A stretch of 64,000 nt of DNA from Marinobacter koreensis. Lineage in GTDB: Bacteria > Pseudomonadota > Gammaproteobacteria > Pseudomonadales > Oleiphilaceae. A program made the translations under genes and the position numbers. The stretch lies in NCBI RefSeq assembly GCF_023156285.1, contig NZ_JAKZAJ010000004.1, positions 1-64,000 on the forward strand, given 5' to 3'. The notes under the pieces were generated by a model. That model was given only the letters and a program-made list of their open reading frames with translations. It ran no database searches and was not told where the DNA came from. Below are positions 8,371 through 16,713 of this stretch, piece by piece; within the stretch, counting starts at the first letter, position 1, and every line of letters starts with the position of its first letter.

Positions 8371-9672
8371 TTATCCCCTCTGCCCGGGTTCAAGTTGATC
8401 AATGTCCCGCGCCAGCGCATCCAGGTAGGTGTCCTTGTTGACGTAGTACGCCATGCGCGCCAGCTTGATGTAGTGGTAGCCGCCATCCAGACGTTCACCG
8501 GCGCGGGCTTTTTTGCGATCCCTGAGGGCGCTGGCGGCGGCGGATCCCTTCTGCTGTTCCCGGATGAACAGCGCCGCCAGACGGGCCTGCTGGTTGCGAC
8601 CTTCCCAGCCCAGGCCGGTGGCCTCCACCATGCCCATCAGAAAAAGGTTGTTGTAGTCCGGGTGCATCATGTTCAGGTACAGCCGGGGCGCATCCTCATT
8701 CTCCGGCCAGTTGAGATGCTTCCGGTCGATGAACGGATAGTCGAGCCGATAGCCGGTGGCCATCAGGATCATGTCGTAGTCGGCCTGCTCGCCATCACTG
8801 AACTGGACGGTGTTGCCTTCGACCTTCTCGATGCTGCGTCGGGGCCGGATGTCGCCGTGTCCCAGGTGATGCAGGATCAGCGAGTTGATCACTGGGTGGG
8901 ACTCGTACATCCGGTAGTCCGGGTCCGGCAGTCCGTAATCCGAGGGTTTGCCCATGACCAGGCGGATCAGCAGGCTGTCCAGGCGTTGTTTGAGCGGGCG
9001 GGGAAGCTTCACCTTGCCACCGATGGTATCCACCGGTTTCCCCTTGAGAAATTTTGGCAGAAAGTAATAGCCTCGGCGCAGGCTCATATCCACCGAGCGG
9101 GCGTGATGAACCGCATCCACCGCGATGTCGGCACCGGAGTTGCCGCAACCGACAATCAGTACCCGCTTGTCGTGGAAAATGTCCGGGCTCCGGTAGTCCG
9201 CGGAATGCAGCCGTTCACCGGTAAAGGTGCCCGGCAGGGTCGGCATGTTGGGGGTGTGCAGGGTCCCGTTGGCGATCATCACGCCTTCGTACCGGCGGGT
9301 CTGCTGCTGGCCGTCGTGTTCGGTGGTGATTTGCCATTGGTCGCCGTCCGGCACCACCTCGACCACGCGGGTGTCGAATTCGTAGTGCTGCCGCAGGCCG
9401 AAATGATCCACAAAATCCTGAAAGTAGGCCTTGAGTTCATGGTGGCTTGGGTACTGGGCGACGGAATCCCCCATGGGAAATTCCGCAAACTCGGTCATCC
9501 GCTTGGACGAGATCAGGTGCGCGGTGTCATACATGGTGCTGTGGGGGTTATCGATATCCCACAGACCGCCGACATCACTGTGAAGCTCGAATCCGGTAAA
9601 CGGAATCCCCTGTTTCTGGAGGTTGCGGGCGCAGGCGAGGCCCATGGGCCCGGCACCGATGACTGCATACAT
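8371..9672 (-). CDS. Flavin-containing monooxygenase-like NAD(P)/FAD oxidoreductase
   Basis: 433 aa from the ATG at 9672, preceded by AGGAAAAG. The longer frame to 9753 adds residues before the FAD motif that look non-conserved. Features: FAD Rossmann GAGPMG at residues 6-11, NADPH Rossmann GCGNSGAD near 180, and between them FTGERLHSADY, which fits the FMO motif FxGxxxHxxx(W/D) except for Tyr at the last position. ATGYRLDYPF closes the FAD domain. It likely oxygenates a soft nucleophile or a ketone; the substrate is unknown. It is the first gene of the leftward cluster and is divergent from an AraC regulator 99 bp away. Confidence 0.85.
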   Translation of the reverse strand: MYAVIGAGPMGLACARNLQKQGIPFTGFELHSDVGGLWDIDNPHSTMYDTAHLISSKRMTEFAEFPMGDSVAQYPSHHELKAYFQDFVDHFGLRQHYEFDTRVVEVVPDGDQWQITTEHDGQQQTRRYEGVMIANGTLHTPNMPTLPGTFTGERLHSADYRSPDIFHDKRVLIVGCGNSGADIAVDAVHHARSVDMSLRRGYYFLPKFLKGKPVDTIGGKVKLPRPLKQRLDSLLIRLVMGKPSDYGLPDPDYRMYESHPVINSLILHHLGHGDIRPRRSIEKVEGNTVQFSDGEQADYDMILMATGYRLDYPFIDRKHLNWPENEDAPRLYLNMMHPDYNNLFLMGMVEATGLGWEGRNQQARLAALFIREQQKGSAAASALRDRKKARAGERLDGGYHYIKLARMAYYVNKDTYLDALARDIDQLEPGQRG

Positions 9673-9771
9673 GATGGCTTTTCCTGATTTTGTTTTTATC
9701 ATCCCGTATCTTATGAGCTTACGAACCGGTTTTCCCGACCGGACGGGACACAAACCACGACAATTCGAGCC

Positions 9772-10743
9772 ATGATCGGATCTTCACCTACGGTAACCCA
9801 CCTTTATGCCCGGGCGATTCTCCAGGCGGCAGAGCGCCAGGGGATTGCGTTGTCCGAGGCGGTGATCGAACAACTGGTGCCCGGCCAGCGGGTGCCTCTC
9901 ACGGTTCAGGATCAGCTCTGGGATGAGTATTGTCGGGCCAGTGACGATCCACTGACCGGGCTGGACATCGGTCTGGGGTTGCAGGTGGGGCACCTGGACA
10001 GTGCCGGAATGCTGCTGGTGAGTTGCGACACCCTGCGTGAGGGACTTGAGACGCTGGTGGACTATGCCCCGGTGGTGGGCGACGGCAGCGAATTTTCGCT
10101 GTCGGAGGAAGGAGCGTTGGTGTCGCTCTGTTACCACCCCGGCTATCGGGTGAGGGTTGCCGAGCGGGTTGAGGCGGTGATGGCCTCGTTGGTAAGGCTT
10201 GCGGGATGGGCGACCGGCGGGGCTTTTAGCCCGGAAAGGCTGCTGCTGGGTCACGAGCCCCTGACGGAACCGGCGCAGTATCGGGAGCGTCTGGGCATGT
10301 CGGTGGTCTTCGGCAGTGACCGGCATTGTCTGCAATTCCAACGCGACCAGGGCGCCCTGCCGCTGATTCAGGCCAACAGTGCCTTGCGCGATCACCTGCG
10401 CCAGCTCGCCGACGAGACACTGGCAGCCCTTGGCCAGCAAAGTCTGAGCGGCCAGGTGGCATACCTTGTGCGGACCAACCCCGCCTGGGGCAAGGAGCGG
10501 GTGGCGTCTGAGCTGGCCGTCAGTGGCCGGCACCTGAACCGGTTGCTGGCGGACGAGGGACTGTCCTTCAAAGTGCTCCGGGAGCGGGAGCTGCATCGTT
10601 TGGCGGTGGACCTGCTGCAGGCGGGGCAAACGGTCACAGCGGTCAGCGAACGCCTTGGGTTCTCTGAAGAGGCCGCCTTTGCCAGGGCATTCCGGCGCTG
10701 GGAGGGCGTCACTCCGTCCCGTTTTCGGGCGGGAGTCTGCTGA
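9772..10743 (+). CDS. AraC family transcriptional regulator (arabinose-binding-like N-domain)
   Basis: 323 aa. Residues about 20-190 form the OruR/QhpR-type ligand domain (ELIPELI-like DEYCRASDDPLTGLDIGL, SGMLLVSCDTLREGLETLVDYAPVVGD). The C-terminal 100 residues hold the double helix-turn-helix: VASELAVSGRHLNRLLADEGLSFKVLRE and VSERLGFSEEAAFARAFRRWEGVTPSRFR. It is transcribed divergently from the monooxygenase cluster, whose promoter must lie in the shared 99 bp. By position it is the likely activator of those five genes. Confidence 0.88.
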   Translation: MIGSSPTVTHLYARAILQAAERQGIALSEAVIEQLVPGQRVPLTVQDQLWDEYCRASDDPLTGLDIGLGLQVGHLDSAGMLLVSCDTLREGLETLVDYAPVVGDGSEFSLSEEGALVSLCYHPGYRVRVAERVEAVMASLVRLAGWATGGAFSPERLLLGHEPLTEPAQYRERLGMSVVFGSDRHCLQFQRDQGALPLIQANSALRDHLRQLADETLAALGQQSLSGQVAYLVRTNPAWGKERVASELAVSGRHLNRLLADEGLSFKVLRERELHRLAVDLLQAGQTVTAVSERLGFSEEAAFARAFRRWEGVTPSRFRAGVC

Positions 10744-10805
10744 GGACTTGCCAAACCCGGAATTGTGCATAAAATGCGCAGGTCCCTTTCCGAGTACCCG
10801 ACTCC

Positions 10806-11624
10806 ATGCAGTGTGTTTCCTTCAATGTCTTCCGGACCCTGGGTTTTCCGGATACCACGGTTCTCAAGCCGGAACAGTTCCTGCAACACAAGACGTTGTT
10901 GCAGGAGGCCGACTGGGTTCTGTTCCCCGAGTACTGGCAGCTTAATGCGCTGGTGCATGGGCTCAAGTGTCGCGTATTCCCCAGCGTGGCCAGTTATCGT
11001 ATCGGCCACGACAAGATCGAGATGACCCGGGCTTTCCAGACCGTGGCGCCGGAACACACCCCCTGGACACTCATTGAAGCCAATGGCCCACAGGAACGGG
11101 AAAGCCTCTGGGACGCCATGAGCCATCCCTTTGTCGCGAAGCTGCCCAAGTCCAGCATGGGAGAAGGGGTCTGGCTGATCGAGACCCGCGAGGACTGGCG
11201 CCGCTATTGCGACCGTAGCGATGTGCTTTATGTTCAGGAGTACCTGCCCATTGACCGGGATGTTCGCGTCGTTGTGGTGGGGGACCGGGTACTGACCGCC
11301 TACTGGCGGACCCAGGCCGACCAGGGCTTCTACAACAACGTGGCCAGGGGCGGGCAGATCGACAAGGGACCGGTGCCGGCGGCGGCGACGGATCTGGCGT
11401 TGCGATTAGCGCGGGATTTGGGGGTGGATCATGCCGGGTTTGATATTGCCCTGGTCGAAGGCTATCCCTATGTCCTCGAATTCAATCGGCTGTTCGGGAA
11501 CAAGGGCCTCGACCAGGGCGGTGAGTTGCAGACGGCGATCCTGAGTTACCTCCGGCAACAGACCAAACCGGAGGACCCGGACGGGCCGCAGCCGCCAGCG
11601 CCGGTATGGCCGCTGGCCAGCTAG
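10806..11624 (+). CDS. ATP-grasp domain protein (RimK-like)
   Basis: 272 aa. The ATP-grasp core is recognisable: PFVAKLPKSSMGEGVWLI (Lys contacting ATP and the glycine loop), LYVQEYLPIDRDVRVVVVGDRVLTAYWR, and the Mg-binding end VEGYPYVLEFNRLFGNKG. The first 100 residues are not like the RimK N-domain. Such enzymes ligate an amino acid to a carboxylate by an acyl phosphate; the partners here are unknown. No strong ribosome site precedes the ATG. It stands alone, 62 bp after the AraC gene and convergent with the chemoreceptor gene. Confidence 0.75.
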   Translation: MQCVSFNVFRTLGFPDTTVLKPEQFLQHKTLLQEADWVLFPEYWQLNALVHGLKCRVFPSVASYRIGHDKIEMTRAFQTVAPEHTPWTLIEANGPQERESLWDAMSHPFVAKLPKSSMGEGVWLIETREDWRRYCDRSDVLYVQEYLPIDRDVRVVVVGDRVLTAYWRTQADQGFYNNVARGGQIDKGPVPAAATDLALRLARDLGVDHAGFDIALVEGYPYVLEFNRLFGNKGLDQGGELQTAILSYLRQQTKPEDPDGPQPPAPVWPLAS

Positions 11625-11648
11625 GGTTGGCCCGCCCGGCCCTGTAAC

Positions 11649-13427
11649 TCAGGCCGACTCGTTCAACTCGTCGCTGGACACCTGGTTCAGTCGTCGGAGG
11701 GAGTTGGCGAGGTCTTCCACCCGTTGAGAGGTTTCCGATACCAGGCGATTGATCTCGTCGGCCGACTGGCTGGAACGCTGGGCAAGCTGGCGGACCTCGT
11801 CCGCCACCACCGCAAAGCCCCGGCCGGCCTCGCCCGCCCGGGCCGCCTCGATGGCAGCATTGAGCGCCAGGAGATTGGTCTGGCTTGCGATACCGTTGAT
11901 GACTTCGACGATGTTGGAAATCTCCCGCGAGGAACTCAGCACCAGCCCCATTTCTTCATCCGTAACCCGGACTGCCTCAAGCTTCGAATTGATGTCGATC
12001 CCGTAAGTGACGATGTAACGGAGATTGCCCTCGAAATCCGAGATGGGGCAAAGGGTGGCATCAAACCAGTGGGGGCGTCCGTCACGGGACTGGAGGTCGA
12101 AGTTGCCCCGGACCTGTTCTCCGGCCAGTACCCGCTGGAAGATATCGCCACCGACGATGTCGCGCAGGTTCCGGCTCCGGGTCTTCAAGGCTTCCTCGCT
12201 GGCGTCGCCCAGATGAGACACCATGTAGCTGTTCGCCTTGATCAGGTGCCCGTCCAGGTCCCACTCCCCCACACCGTTGTTAGCGCTGATGGCTTCGAAT
12301 CGGCGGGTGAATTCCAGGGACTGTTCCTTGGTCTGGGTCACGTTGGCCTGAATCGAAATGAAATGGGTCAGTTGGCCCCCATCGTTGAACACCGGATTGA
12401 TGGCCAGCGAGACCCAGTAGGGTTGCTTGTTCCGGTCGTAGTTCAGAATTTCATCGTAGAAAGGCTCCCGGCGTTCCAGCTTGTCCCGGATTTTCTGGAT
12501 GGTCGCCTGGTCGGTGTGAGGGCCCTGGAGCAGGGTGCCCGGGTTTTCACCCTGCACTTCCTCCAGAGTGTAGCCCGTGAGCTGGGTGAAACCCTGGTTG
12601 ACATACTCGATGCGCCGTTCGGGATCGGTGATTACCACAGCGTTGTCGGTTTCGTTCGCCACCATCGATAGCAGCTGGAACTCTTCCCGTCTCGCCACCT
12701 CGGCGGTGACGTCCTTCAGAAACGCGGTATAGAGGATTCGGTTTTCCAGCCGGATCTTGGACAACGCCAGTGACGCCCAGCGCTTTGAACCATCCTTGCG
12801 ATACACCGGTACTTCCCGGGTTGTGCCGACAATCTTGTCCACGCCGGTGCGGCGGTTGGCGTTCACCATGTCGTCGTGCCGGCTGCGGATATCCGATGGG
12901 ACCAGCATCTTCACGTTCTGGCCGAGCATCTCCGAGCGGTCGTATCCCCAGAGAGTCTCGGCGGCCGAGTTCGCGAAGGTGATGCAGTTGTTCTCATCAA
13001 TCGTCACCACGGCATCCAGTGCCTGTTCCAGCGTCTGGCTGATGATTTCGCGATCAGCGTATTCGGCCGAGATGTCGCGAACGAAGGCCGTGTAGGTGAT
13101 GGACTTGCCGTACACCACCTTATTGAGGGCCAGGTTGGCCCACAGGGTGGAGCCGTCTTTGCGGGTCATTAAAACGTTGCGGCTGGTTCCGACAATCTTG
13201 TCTTCGCCGGTGGTGCGGTTTTTTTCGATATAGCTGTCGTGGGCGCCCTGAATTTCCATGGGCACCAGCATTTTTACGTTATTGCCGAGAACTTCACTCC
13301 GGTCATACCCCCACAGGCGCTCTGCGGAGGCGTTGAAGAAGGTGACCTGATTCTTTTCATTGATGCTGACGACAGCGTCGAGGGCCTGCTCCAGGATCTG
13401 TTGGAGCTGGTTGCGTCTAAAAAGCAT
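11649..13427 (-). CDS. Soluble PAS-domain methyl-accepting chemotaxis protein (Aer2/BdlA-like)
   Basis: 592 aa with no membrane segment. Four PAS units in series: about 8-118, 129-240, 250-365 and 375-485. The first two are close duplicates (both contain [35 protein letters not shown]). The fourth precedes a short MCP signalling hairpin whose tip is [39 protein letters not shown]. The signalling domain is cut to about 100 residues, as in the biofilm-dispersion BdlA and related soluble receptors. It probably senses redox or oxygen through a PAS cofactor and signals to CheA; the cofactor cannot be told from sequence. Confidence 0.9.
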   Translation of the reverse strand: MLFRRNQLQQILEQALDAVVSINEKNQVTFFNASAERLWGYDRSEVLGNNVKMLVPMEIQGAHDSYIEKNRTTGEDKIVGTSRNVLMTRKDGSTLWANLALNKVVYGKSITYTAFVRDISAEYADREIISQTLEQALDAVVTIDENNCITFANSAAETLWGYDRSEMLGQNVKMLVPSDIRSRHDDMVNANRRTGVDKIVGTTREVPVYRKDGSKRWASLALSKIRLENRILYTAFLKDVTAEVARREEFQLLSMVANETDNAVVITDPERRIEYVNQGFTQLTGYTLEEVQGENPGTLLQGPHTDQATIQKIRDKLERREPFYDEILNYDRNKQPYWVSLAINPVFNDGGQLTHFISIQANVTQTKEQSLEFTRRFEAISANNGVGEWDLDGHLIKANSYMVSHLGDASEEALKTRSRNLRDIVGGDIFQRVLAGEQVRGNFDLQSRDGRPHWFDATLCPISDFEGNLRYIVTYGIDINSKLEAVRVTDEEMGLVLSSSREISNIVEVINGIASQTNLLALNAAIEAARAGEAGRGFAVVADEVRQLAQRSSQSADEINRLVSETSQRVEDLANSLRRLNQVSSDELNESA

Positions 13428-13603
13428 GGTGCCCTGAGCCTCTTGTAATAGTTGTTCTGATAAACCGACTGAACAGATAGTTTCAGTTTAAAACGGTTCA
13501 GGTATTTATCGGGTCAGGATGCAATGCTTTACAGGACTACTTTGTGGCTTTTTGTGCCTGATCAATTTTTGATCGTATTGTTGTGTAACAGGCCTCCGGA
13601 ACC

Positions 13604-13648
13604 ATGGGTAGAAATGCTCATATCCGCTCCCTGAAAAAAGCCCGATGA
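13604..13648 (+). CDS. Putative 14-residue leader peptide upstream of ornithine decarboxylase
   Basis: Reads MGRNAHIRSLKKAR then TGA. It has a basic C-terminal part and an Arg codon directly before the stop. The stop is 15 nt before the 5' arm of an intrinsic terminator and 81 nt before the decarboxylase ATG. The preceding CCGGA is only a weak ribosome site. Known precedent: the enterobacterial speF leader peptide SpeFL, which ends in NAR-stop and stalls on ornithine. The order uORF, terminator, polyamine gene and the ending AR-stop are what suggest this call. Expression is not shown. Confidence 0.5.
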   Translation: MGRNAHIRSLKKAR

Positions 13649-13663
13649 TCGCGCCATCTGACG

Positions 13664-13695
13664 GGTGCTGCAGCGTTGCTGTGGTGCCTTTTTTT
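13664..13695 (+). terminator. Intrinsic terminator (possible attenuator) ahead of ornithine decarboxylase
   Basis: Stem GGTGCTGCAGC (13664-13674) pairs with GCTGTGGTGCC (13678-13688) over 11 positions including G-U pairs. The loop is GTT, followed by seven T. It lies between the leader ORF and the decarboxylase Shine-Dalgarno (GGAGGG, 13713-13718). A competing pairing GCGCC (13651-13655) with GGTGC (13664-13668) would break the terminator stem, which fits an attenuation switch. Confidence 0.7.
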
Positions 13696-13729
13696 ATGCC
13701 CGGTTGCCCTGTGGAGGGACACACCACCC

Positions 13730-14905
13730 ATGACTGAAGCCGCCAACGCGACCATTGCCGACTACTACGATGCCGAGACCTTCAAGCGCATCAAGGAATT
13801 TTCCGATACCCGGGAGACTCCGTTCGTGGTGATTGATACCAAAACGATTGATCGCCAGTACAACGAACTGGTGGAAGGTTTCCCCTACGCCAAGGTTTAC
13901 TACGCCGTGAAGGCGAACCCGGCACCGCAGATCCTGACCATGCTGCGGGACAAGGGCGCCAATTTTGACATCGCGTCGGTGTACGAGCTGGAAAAGGTGT
14001 TGGCGTTGGGCGTCACCGGTGACCGTATCAGCTATGGCAACACCATCAAGAAAGCGAAGGACATCCGCACCTTCTATGAGCAGGGTGTGCGTCTGTTTGC
14101 CACCGACTCCGAGGCGGATCTGCGCAACATTGCCAAGGCGGCGCCGGGTTCAAAAGTGTACGTGCGTATCCTGACCGAAGGTACGCTGACAGCAGACTGG
14201 CCGTTGTCACGGAAGTTCGGCTGTCAGACGGACATGGCGATGGATCTGCTCATCCTGGCCCGGGACCTGGGACTGGTGCCCTACGGCGTGTCCTTCCACG
14301 TGGGTTCCCAGCAGCGCGAGATCGGTGCCTGGGATGCGGCCCTGAACAAGGTCAAGGTCATCTTCGAGCGCCTGAAGGAAGAGGATGGCATCGAACTGAA
14401 AATGATCAACATGGGTGGCGGCTTTCCGGCGAACTACATCACCCGGACCAATGAGCTGGGGGTGTACGCGGAGGAGATTGCGCGGTTCCTGCATGAGGAT
14501 TTCGGTGATGATTTGCCGGAAATCATTATCGAGCCGGGCCGGTCGCTGATCTCCAATGCGGGTGTGCTGGTCAGCGAGGTGGTGCTGATTTCCCGCAAGT
14601 CGCGGACGGCGTTGCACCGCTGGGTGTTTACCGATGTTGGCAAGTTCAGCGGTCTGATCGAGACGCTGGATGAGGCGATCAAGTTTCCGATCTGGACGGA
14701 GAAGTCCGGTGAAGGCGAGGACTGTGTCATTGCCGGGCCGACCTGTGACAGTGCTGACATCATGTACGAGCACCACAAGTATCCGTTGCCGTTGAATCTG
14801 GCGATCGGGGACAGGATGTACTGGCTGTCGACGGGGGCTTATACCACGACTTACAGTGCCATTGAGTTTAACGGGTTTCCTCCGTTGAAGGACTACTATA
14901 TCTAA
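13730..14905 (+). CDS. speC: Ornithine decarboxylase, PLP fold III
   Basis: 391 aa from the ATG at 13730, which follows GGAGGG at good spacing; the longer frame reads through the terminator T-tract and is not credible. The alanine-racemase-fold decarboxylase motifs are present: PLP lysine K61 in VYYAVKANPAPQ, the HVGSQ strand, MINMGGGFP phosphate loop, EPGRSLISNAG, and the catalytic Cys339 in GPTCDSADIM. The size and motifs match the eukaryotic-type enzymes found in Pseudomonas and Marinobacter, not the large E. coli SpeC. It makes putrescine from ornithine in the cytosol; some family members also take lysine. Expression is probably controlled by the leader upstream. Confidence 0.92.
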   Translation: MTEAANATIADYYDAETFKRIKEFSDTRETPFVVIDTKTIDRQYNELVEGFPYAKVYYAVKANPAPQILTMLRDKGANFDIASVYELEKVLALGVTGDRISYGNTIKKAKDIRTFYEQGVRLFATDSEADLRNIAKAAPGSKVYVRILTEGTLTADWPLSRKFGCQTDMAMDLLILARDLGLVPYGVSFHVGSQQREIGAWDAALNKVKVIFERLKEEDGIELKMINMGGGFPANYITRTNELGVYAEEIARFLHEDFGDDLPEIIIEPGRSLISNAGVLVSEVVLISRKSRTALHRWVFTDVGKFSGLIETLDEAIKFPIWTEKSGEGEDCVIAGPTCDSADIMYEHHKYPLPLNLAIGDRMYWLSTGAYTTTYSAIEFNGFPPLKDYYI

Positions 14906-14915
14906 GCTGGAGTCT

Positions 14916-15007
14916 GGCCGCGGGGCGAGGTGTCTTTCCTCTGGGAAAAATAACTCGCTTTGCTCGGACATCTTTTTCCCGGCGGAAAGACACCTCGCCC
15001 CACGGCC
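14916..15007 (-). repeat. Palindromic repeat, copy D
   Basis: Inverted core at 14952-14972 (two changes from the other copies). Inner stem GGGAAAAA/TTTTTCCC (14943-14950 with 14973-14980). The outer arm GGGGCGAGGTGTCTTTCC (14922-14939) pairs perfectly with 14984-15001, and GGCCG/CGGCC (14916-14920 with 15003-15007) extends it. It begins 11 bp after the ornithine decarboxylase stop and lies between convergent genes, so it may serve as a transcript end. Confidence 0.85.
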
Positions 15008-15039
15008 CTCGGCCGTTAGAGTTGGAGTCTTTGAAAGGG

Positions 15040-16242
15040 TCAGCCTTCGGGTTGGCCCTTTTGTCGTTTTAGATCCAGGGTAAATGCCAGGGGCAGGACC
15101 AGGAGGCTGTAGGCGATCATGACCATGAGGGCGTGGCGGACGTCGCCGGTCCAGTCGGCGAGAACGCCGCCGAGCATGGGGACGGTGAAGGCGATGGTGT
15201 AGCCGACGAGGAAGGTGCCGGCGGAGAGGCGGCCGGTTTCTTCGGAGCTGACCAGCAGGGGTGGCAGGGCGACCAGGAGGATCAGGAGGATGCCGGCGAC
15301 GAAGCTCATCAGGGTGGCGCTGGCGATGGACCACCAGCCGTCCAGGGTGATGGTGCCGATGGTGCCGGCGATGCTGAGGCTGGCCATGGTGACGATGAAG
15401 GTTCGGCGGCCGACCCAGAGTCGGGCCATTTTGAGCATGATCAGGGACGCGAACACCTGGGCGATGTTGTAGCTGAACAGGGCTTCGGAAAGCCGGTCGA
15501 ACTGGCCCTGCTGTTCCAGCAGGTTGCCCATGTAGGCGTTGAGGCCGAAGAACATGGAACCCGAGAGGCCGAGCAGGAGGCCGAGTTTGAGCGTGAGCGG
15601 GTTTTTCCAGTCCGGGAGCCAGGCCATTTTTCGCGTGGGGCGGGCCAGGTCTCGTCTGGGCAGGAACAGGGCGGCGGCGATCAGCAGGGCCGGGAGTGAC
15701 CAGGCGATCAGGGTGGCGCGCCAACTGTTGTCCAGCAGGGGCATCAGCACGGGCAGGGTAATACCGGCGCCGATGAATTCGCCCATGAGCATGCCGTTCA
15801 TGTAGATGGCGGAGCCGATGGCGAGGTGATGCGGTTGCAGCCATCGGGGCAGCAACGCCGGCAGTGCCGGTTGCATCATGGCGACGCCAAGGCCCATGAC
15901 GGCGCTGGCAACCAGCAGGCTTGCGGTGTCCGGAACGAGCCCTCGCCCTGCGGAGCCGATGGCCATGACTACCATGGCCATCGCGAGGGTGTTCCTCGGG
16001 CCCATGCGAGCAATGGCCAGTGAACCGGGCATGGCGCCGATCGCCAGCATCAGGATGGGTAAGGTGGTCAGGGCACCGGTGAGTGCCTTGGACAGGTCCA
16101 GCTCGTCGCCGATGAAGGGGGCGAGTGGCGGAGCTACCAGTACCGGTATCCGGAGGTAAACACCGGCCAACCAAAGCAACACCGCCACCGGCAGCAGCGT
16201 TGCTGGCGGTGGCGGTGTGGTTGCGGCCTGTTGATCAGCCAC
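15040..16242 (-). CDS. MFS transporter, CynX/NimT-like
   Basis: 400 aa starting at GTG (16242); no better upstream start exists after the ectC stop, 11 bp away. About 12 membrane helices. The N-terminal region RIPVLVAPPLAPFIGDELDLSKALTGALTTLPILMLAIGAMPGSLAIARMG is typical of the cyanate/nitroimidazole permease branch. A clear ribosome site is lacking, which suggests coupling to ectC translation. The substrate is unknown. The tight pairing with an orphan ectoine synthase raises the possibility that it carries ectoine or its precursor, but no sequence feature proves that. Confidence 0.85.
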   Translation of the reverse strand: MADQQAATTPPPPATLLPVAVLLWLAGVYLRIPVLVAPPLAPFIGDELDLSKALTGALTTLPILMLAIGAMPGSLAIARMGPRNTLAMAMVVMAIGSAGRGLVPDTASLLVASAVMGLGVAMMQPALPALLPRWLQPHHLAIGSAIYMNGMLMGEFIGAGITLPVLMPLLDNSWRATLIAWSLPALLIAAALFLPRRDLARPTRKMAWLPDWKNPLTLKLGLLLGLSGSMFFGLNAYMGNLLEQQGQFDRLSEALFSYNIAQVFASLIMLKMARLWVGRRTFIVTMASLSIAGTIGTITLDGWWSIASATLMSFVAGILLILLVALPPLLVSSEETGRLSAGTFLVGYTIAFTVPMLGGVLADWTGDVRHALMVMIAYSLLVLPLAFTLDLKRQKGQPEG

Positions 16243-16253
16243 GGACGACCGGA

Positions 16254-16649
16254 TCAGTTGTCGCTGGTGTCCGGCAGGTAGGCACCGTCTTCGTCGTGGA
16301 TTTCACGACCGGTGACCGGCGGGTTGAAGGCGCAGATCAGGCGCATGTCTTCAGTGCCACCGTACAGGGTGTGACGGTCGTGCTTGTCCAGGGCATACAG
16401 GGTGCCGTCGGTGATTTCGTGGACTTCGCCGGTGGCCAGGTCCTTGATGCGGCCGTTACCGGAAACGCAGTAAACCGCTTCCAGGTGATGCTTGTACCAG
16501 AAGGTATGCTCCGAGCCGGCCTTGATGATGGTCTCGTGGAAGGAAAAGCCCATGCCGTCCTTCTTCAGCAACAGGCGGCGGCTGGTCCACTGCTTGTCGC
16601 TGACTTCGCGCTCGGTACCGATGATGTCCTGAACTCGTACAATTTTCAT
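16254..16649 (-). CDS. ectC: L-ectoine synthase, orphan copy
   Basis: 131 aa, full length for the cupin enzyme EctC, which closes N-gamma-acetyl-diaminobutyrate to ectoine. The metal ligands known for the family are all in place: Glu57 ([11 protein letters not shown]), Tyr85 ([14 protein letters not shown]) and His93. Also seen are [19 protein letters not shown] and [19 protein letters not shown]. The ATG at 16649 has GGGGAA at proper spacing; one at 16655 does not. No ectA, ectB, ectD or ask gene is nearby. It sits between GTPase/DUF3482 (50 bp upstream) and an MFS gene (11 bp downstream). Confidence 0.92.
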   Translation of the reverse strand: MKIVRVQDIIGTEREVSDKQWTSRRLLLKKDGMGFSFHETIIKAGSEHTFWYKHHLEAVYCVSGNGRIKDLATGEVHEITDGTLYALDKHDRHTLYGGTEDMRLICAFNPPVTGREIHDEDGAYLPDTSDN

Positions 16650-16678
16650 TTGCATTCCCCAATGTGTGATGGAATAGC

Positions 16679-16713
16679 CATACAGTATAAACATGCGGAT
16701 CAGCCGCGGTTCA
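16679..16713 (-). promoter_or_regulatory. Possible sigma70 promoter of ectC
   Basis: On the minus strand TTGAAC (about 16713-16708) is followed after 19 nt by TATACT, in the last codons of the GTPase gene and the short gap before ectC. The spacing is longer than ideal. It would give ectC its own transcript in addition to readthrough from the genes upstream. Confidence 0.3.

Noticed and set aside
7417..9687. 756-codon plus-strand open frame
   Set aside because: It lies opposite three convincing minus-strand families (SDR start, BASS permease, FMO). Long antisense frames are common in GC-rich DNA with strong third-base bias, and its translation has a low-complexity Gln/His/Arg character.
14207..16174. 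655-codon minus-strand open frame spanning several genes
   Set aside because: It runs through the ornithine decarboxylase gene in antisense, repeat copy D and the MFS gene in a wrong frame; proline/arginine/histidine-rich.
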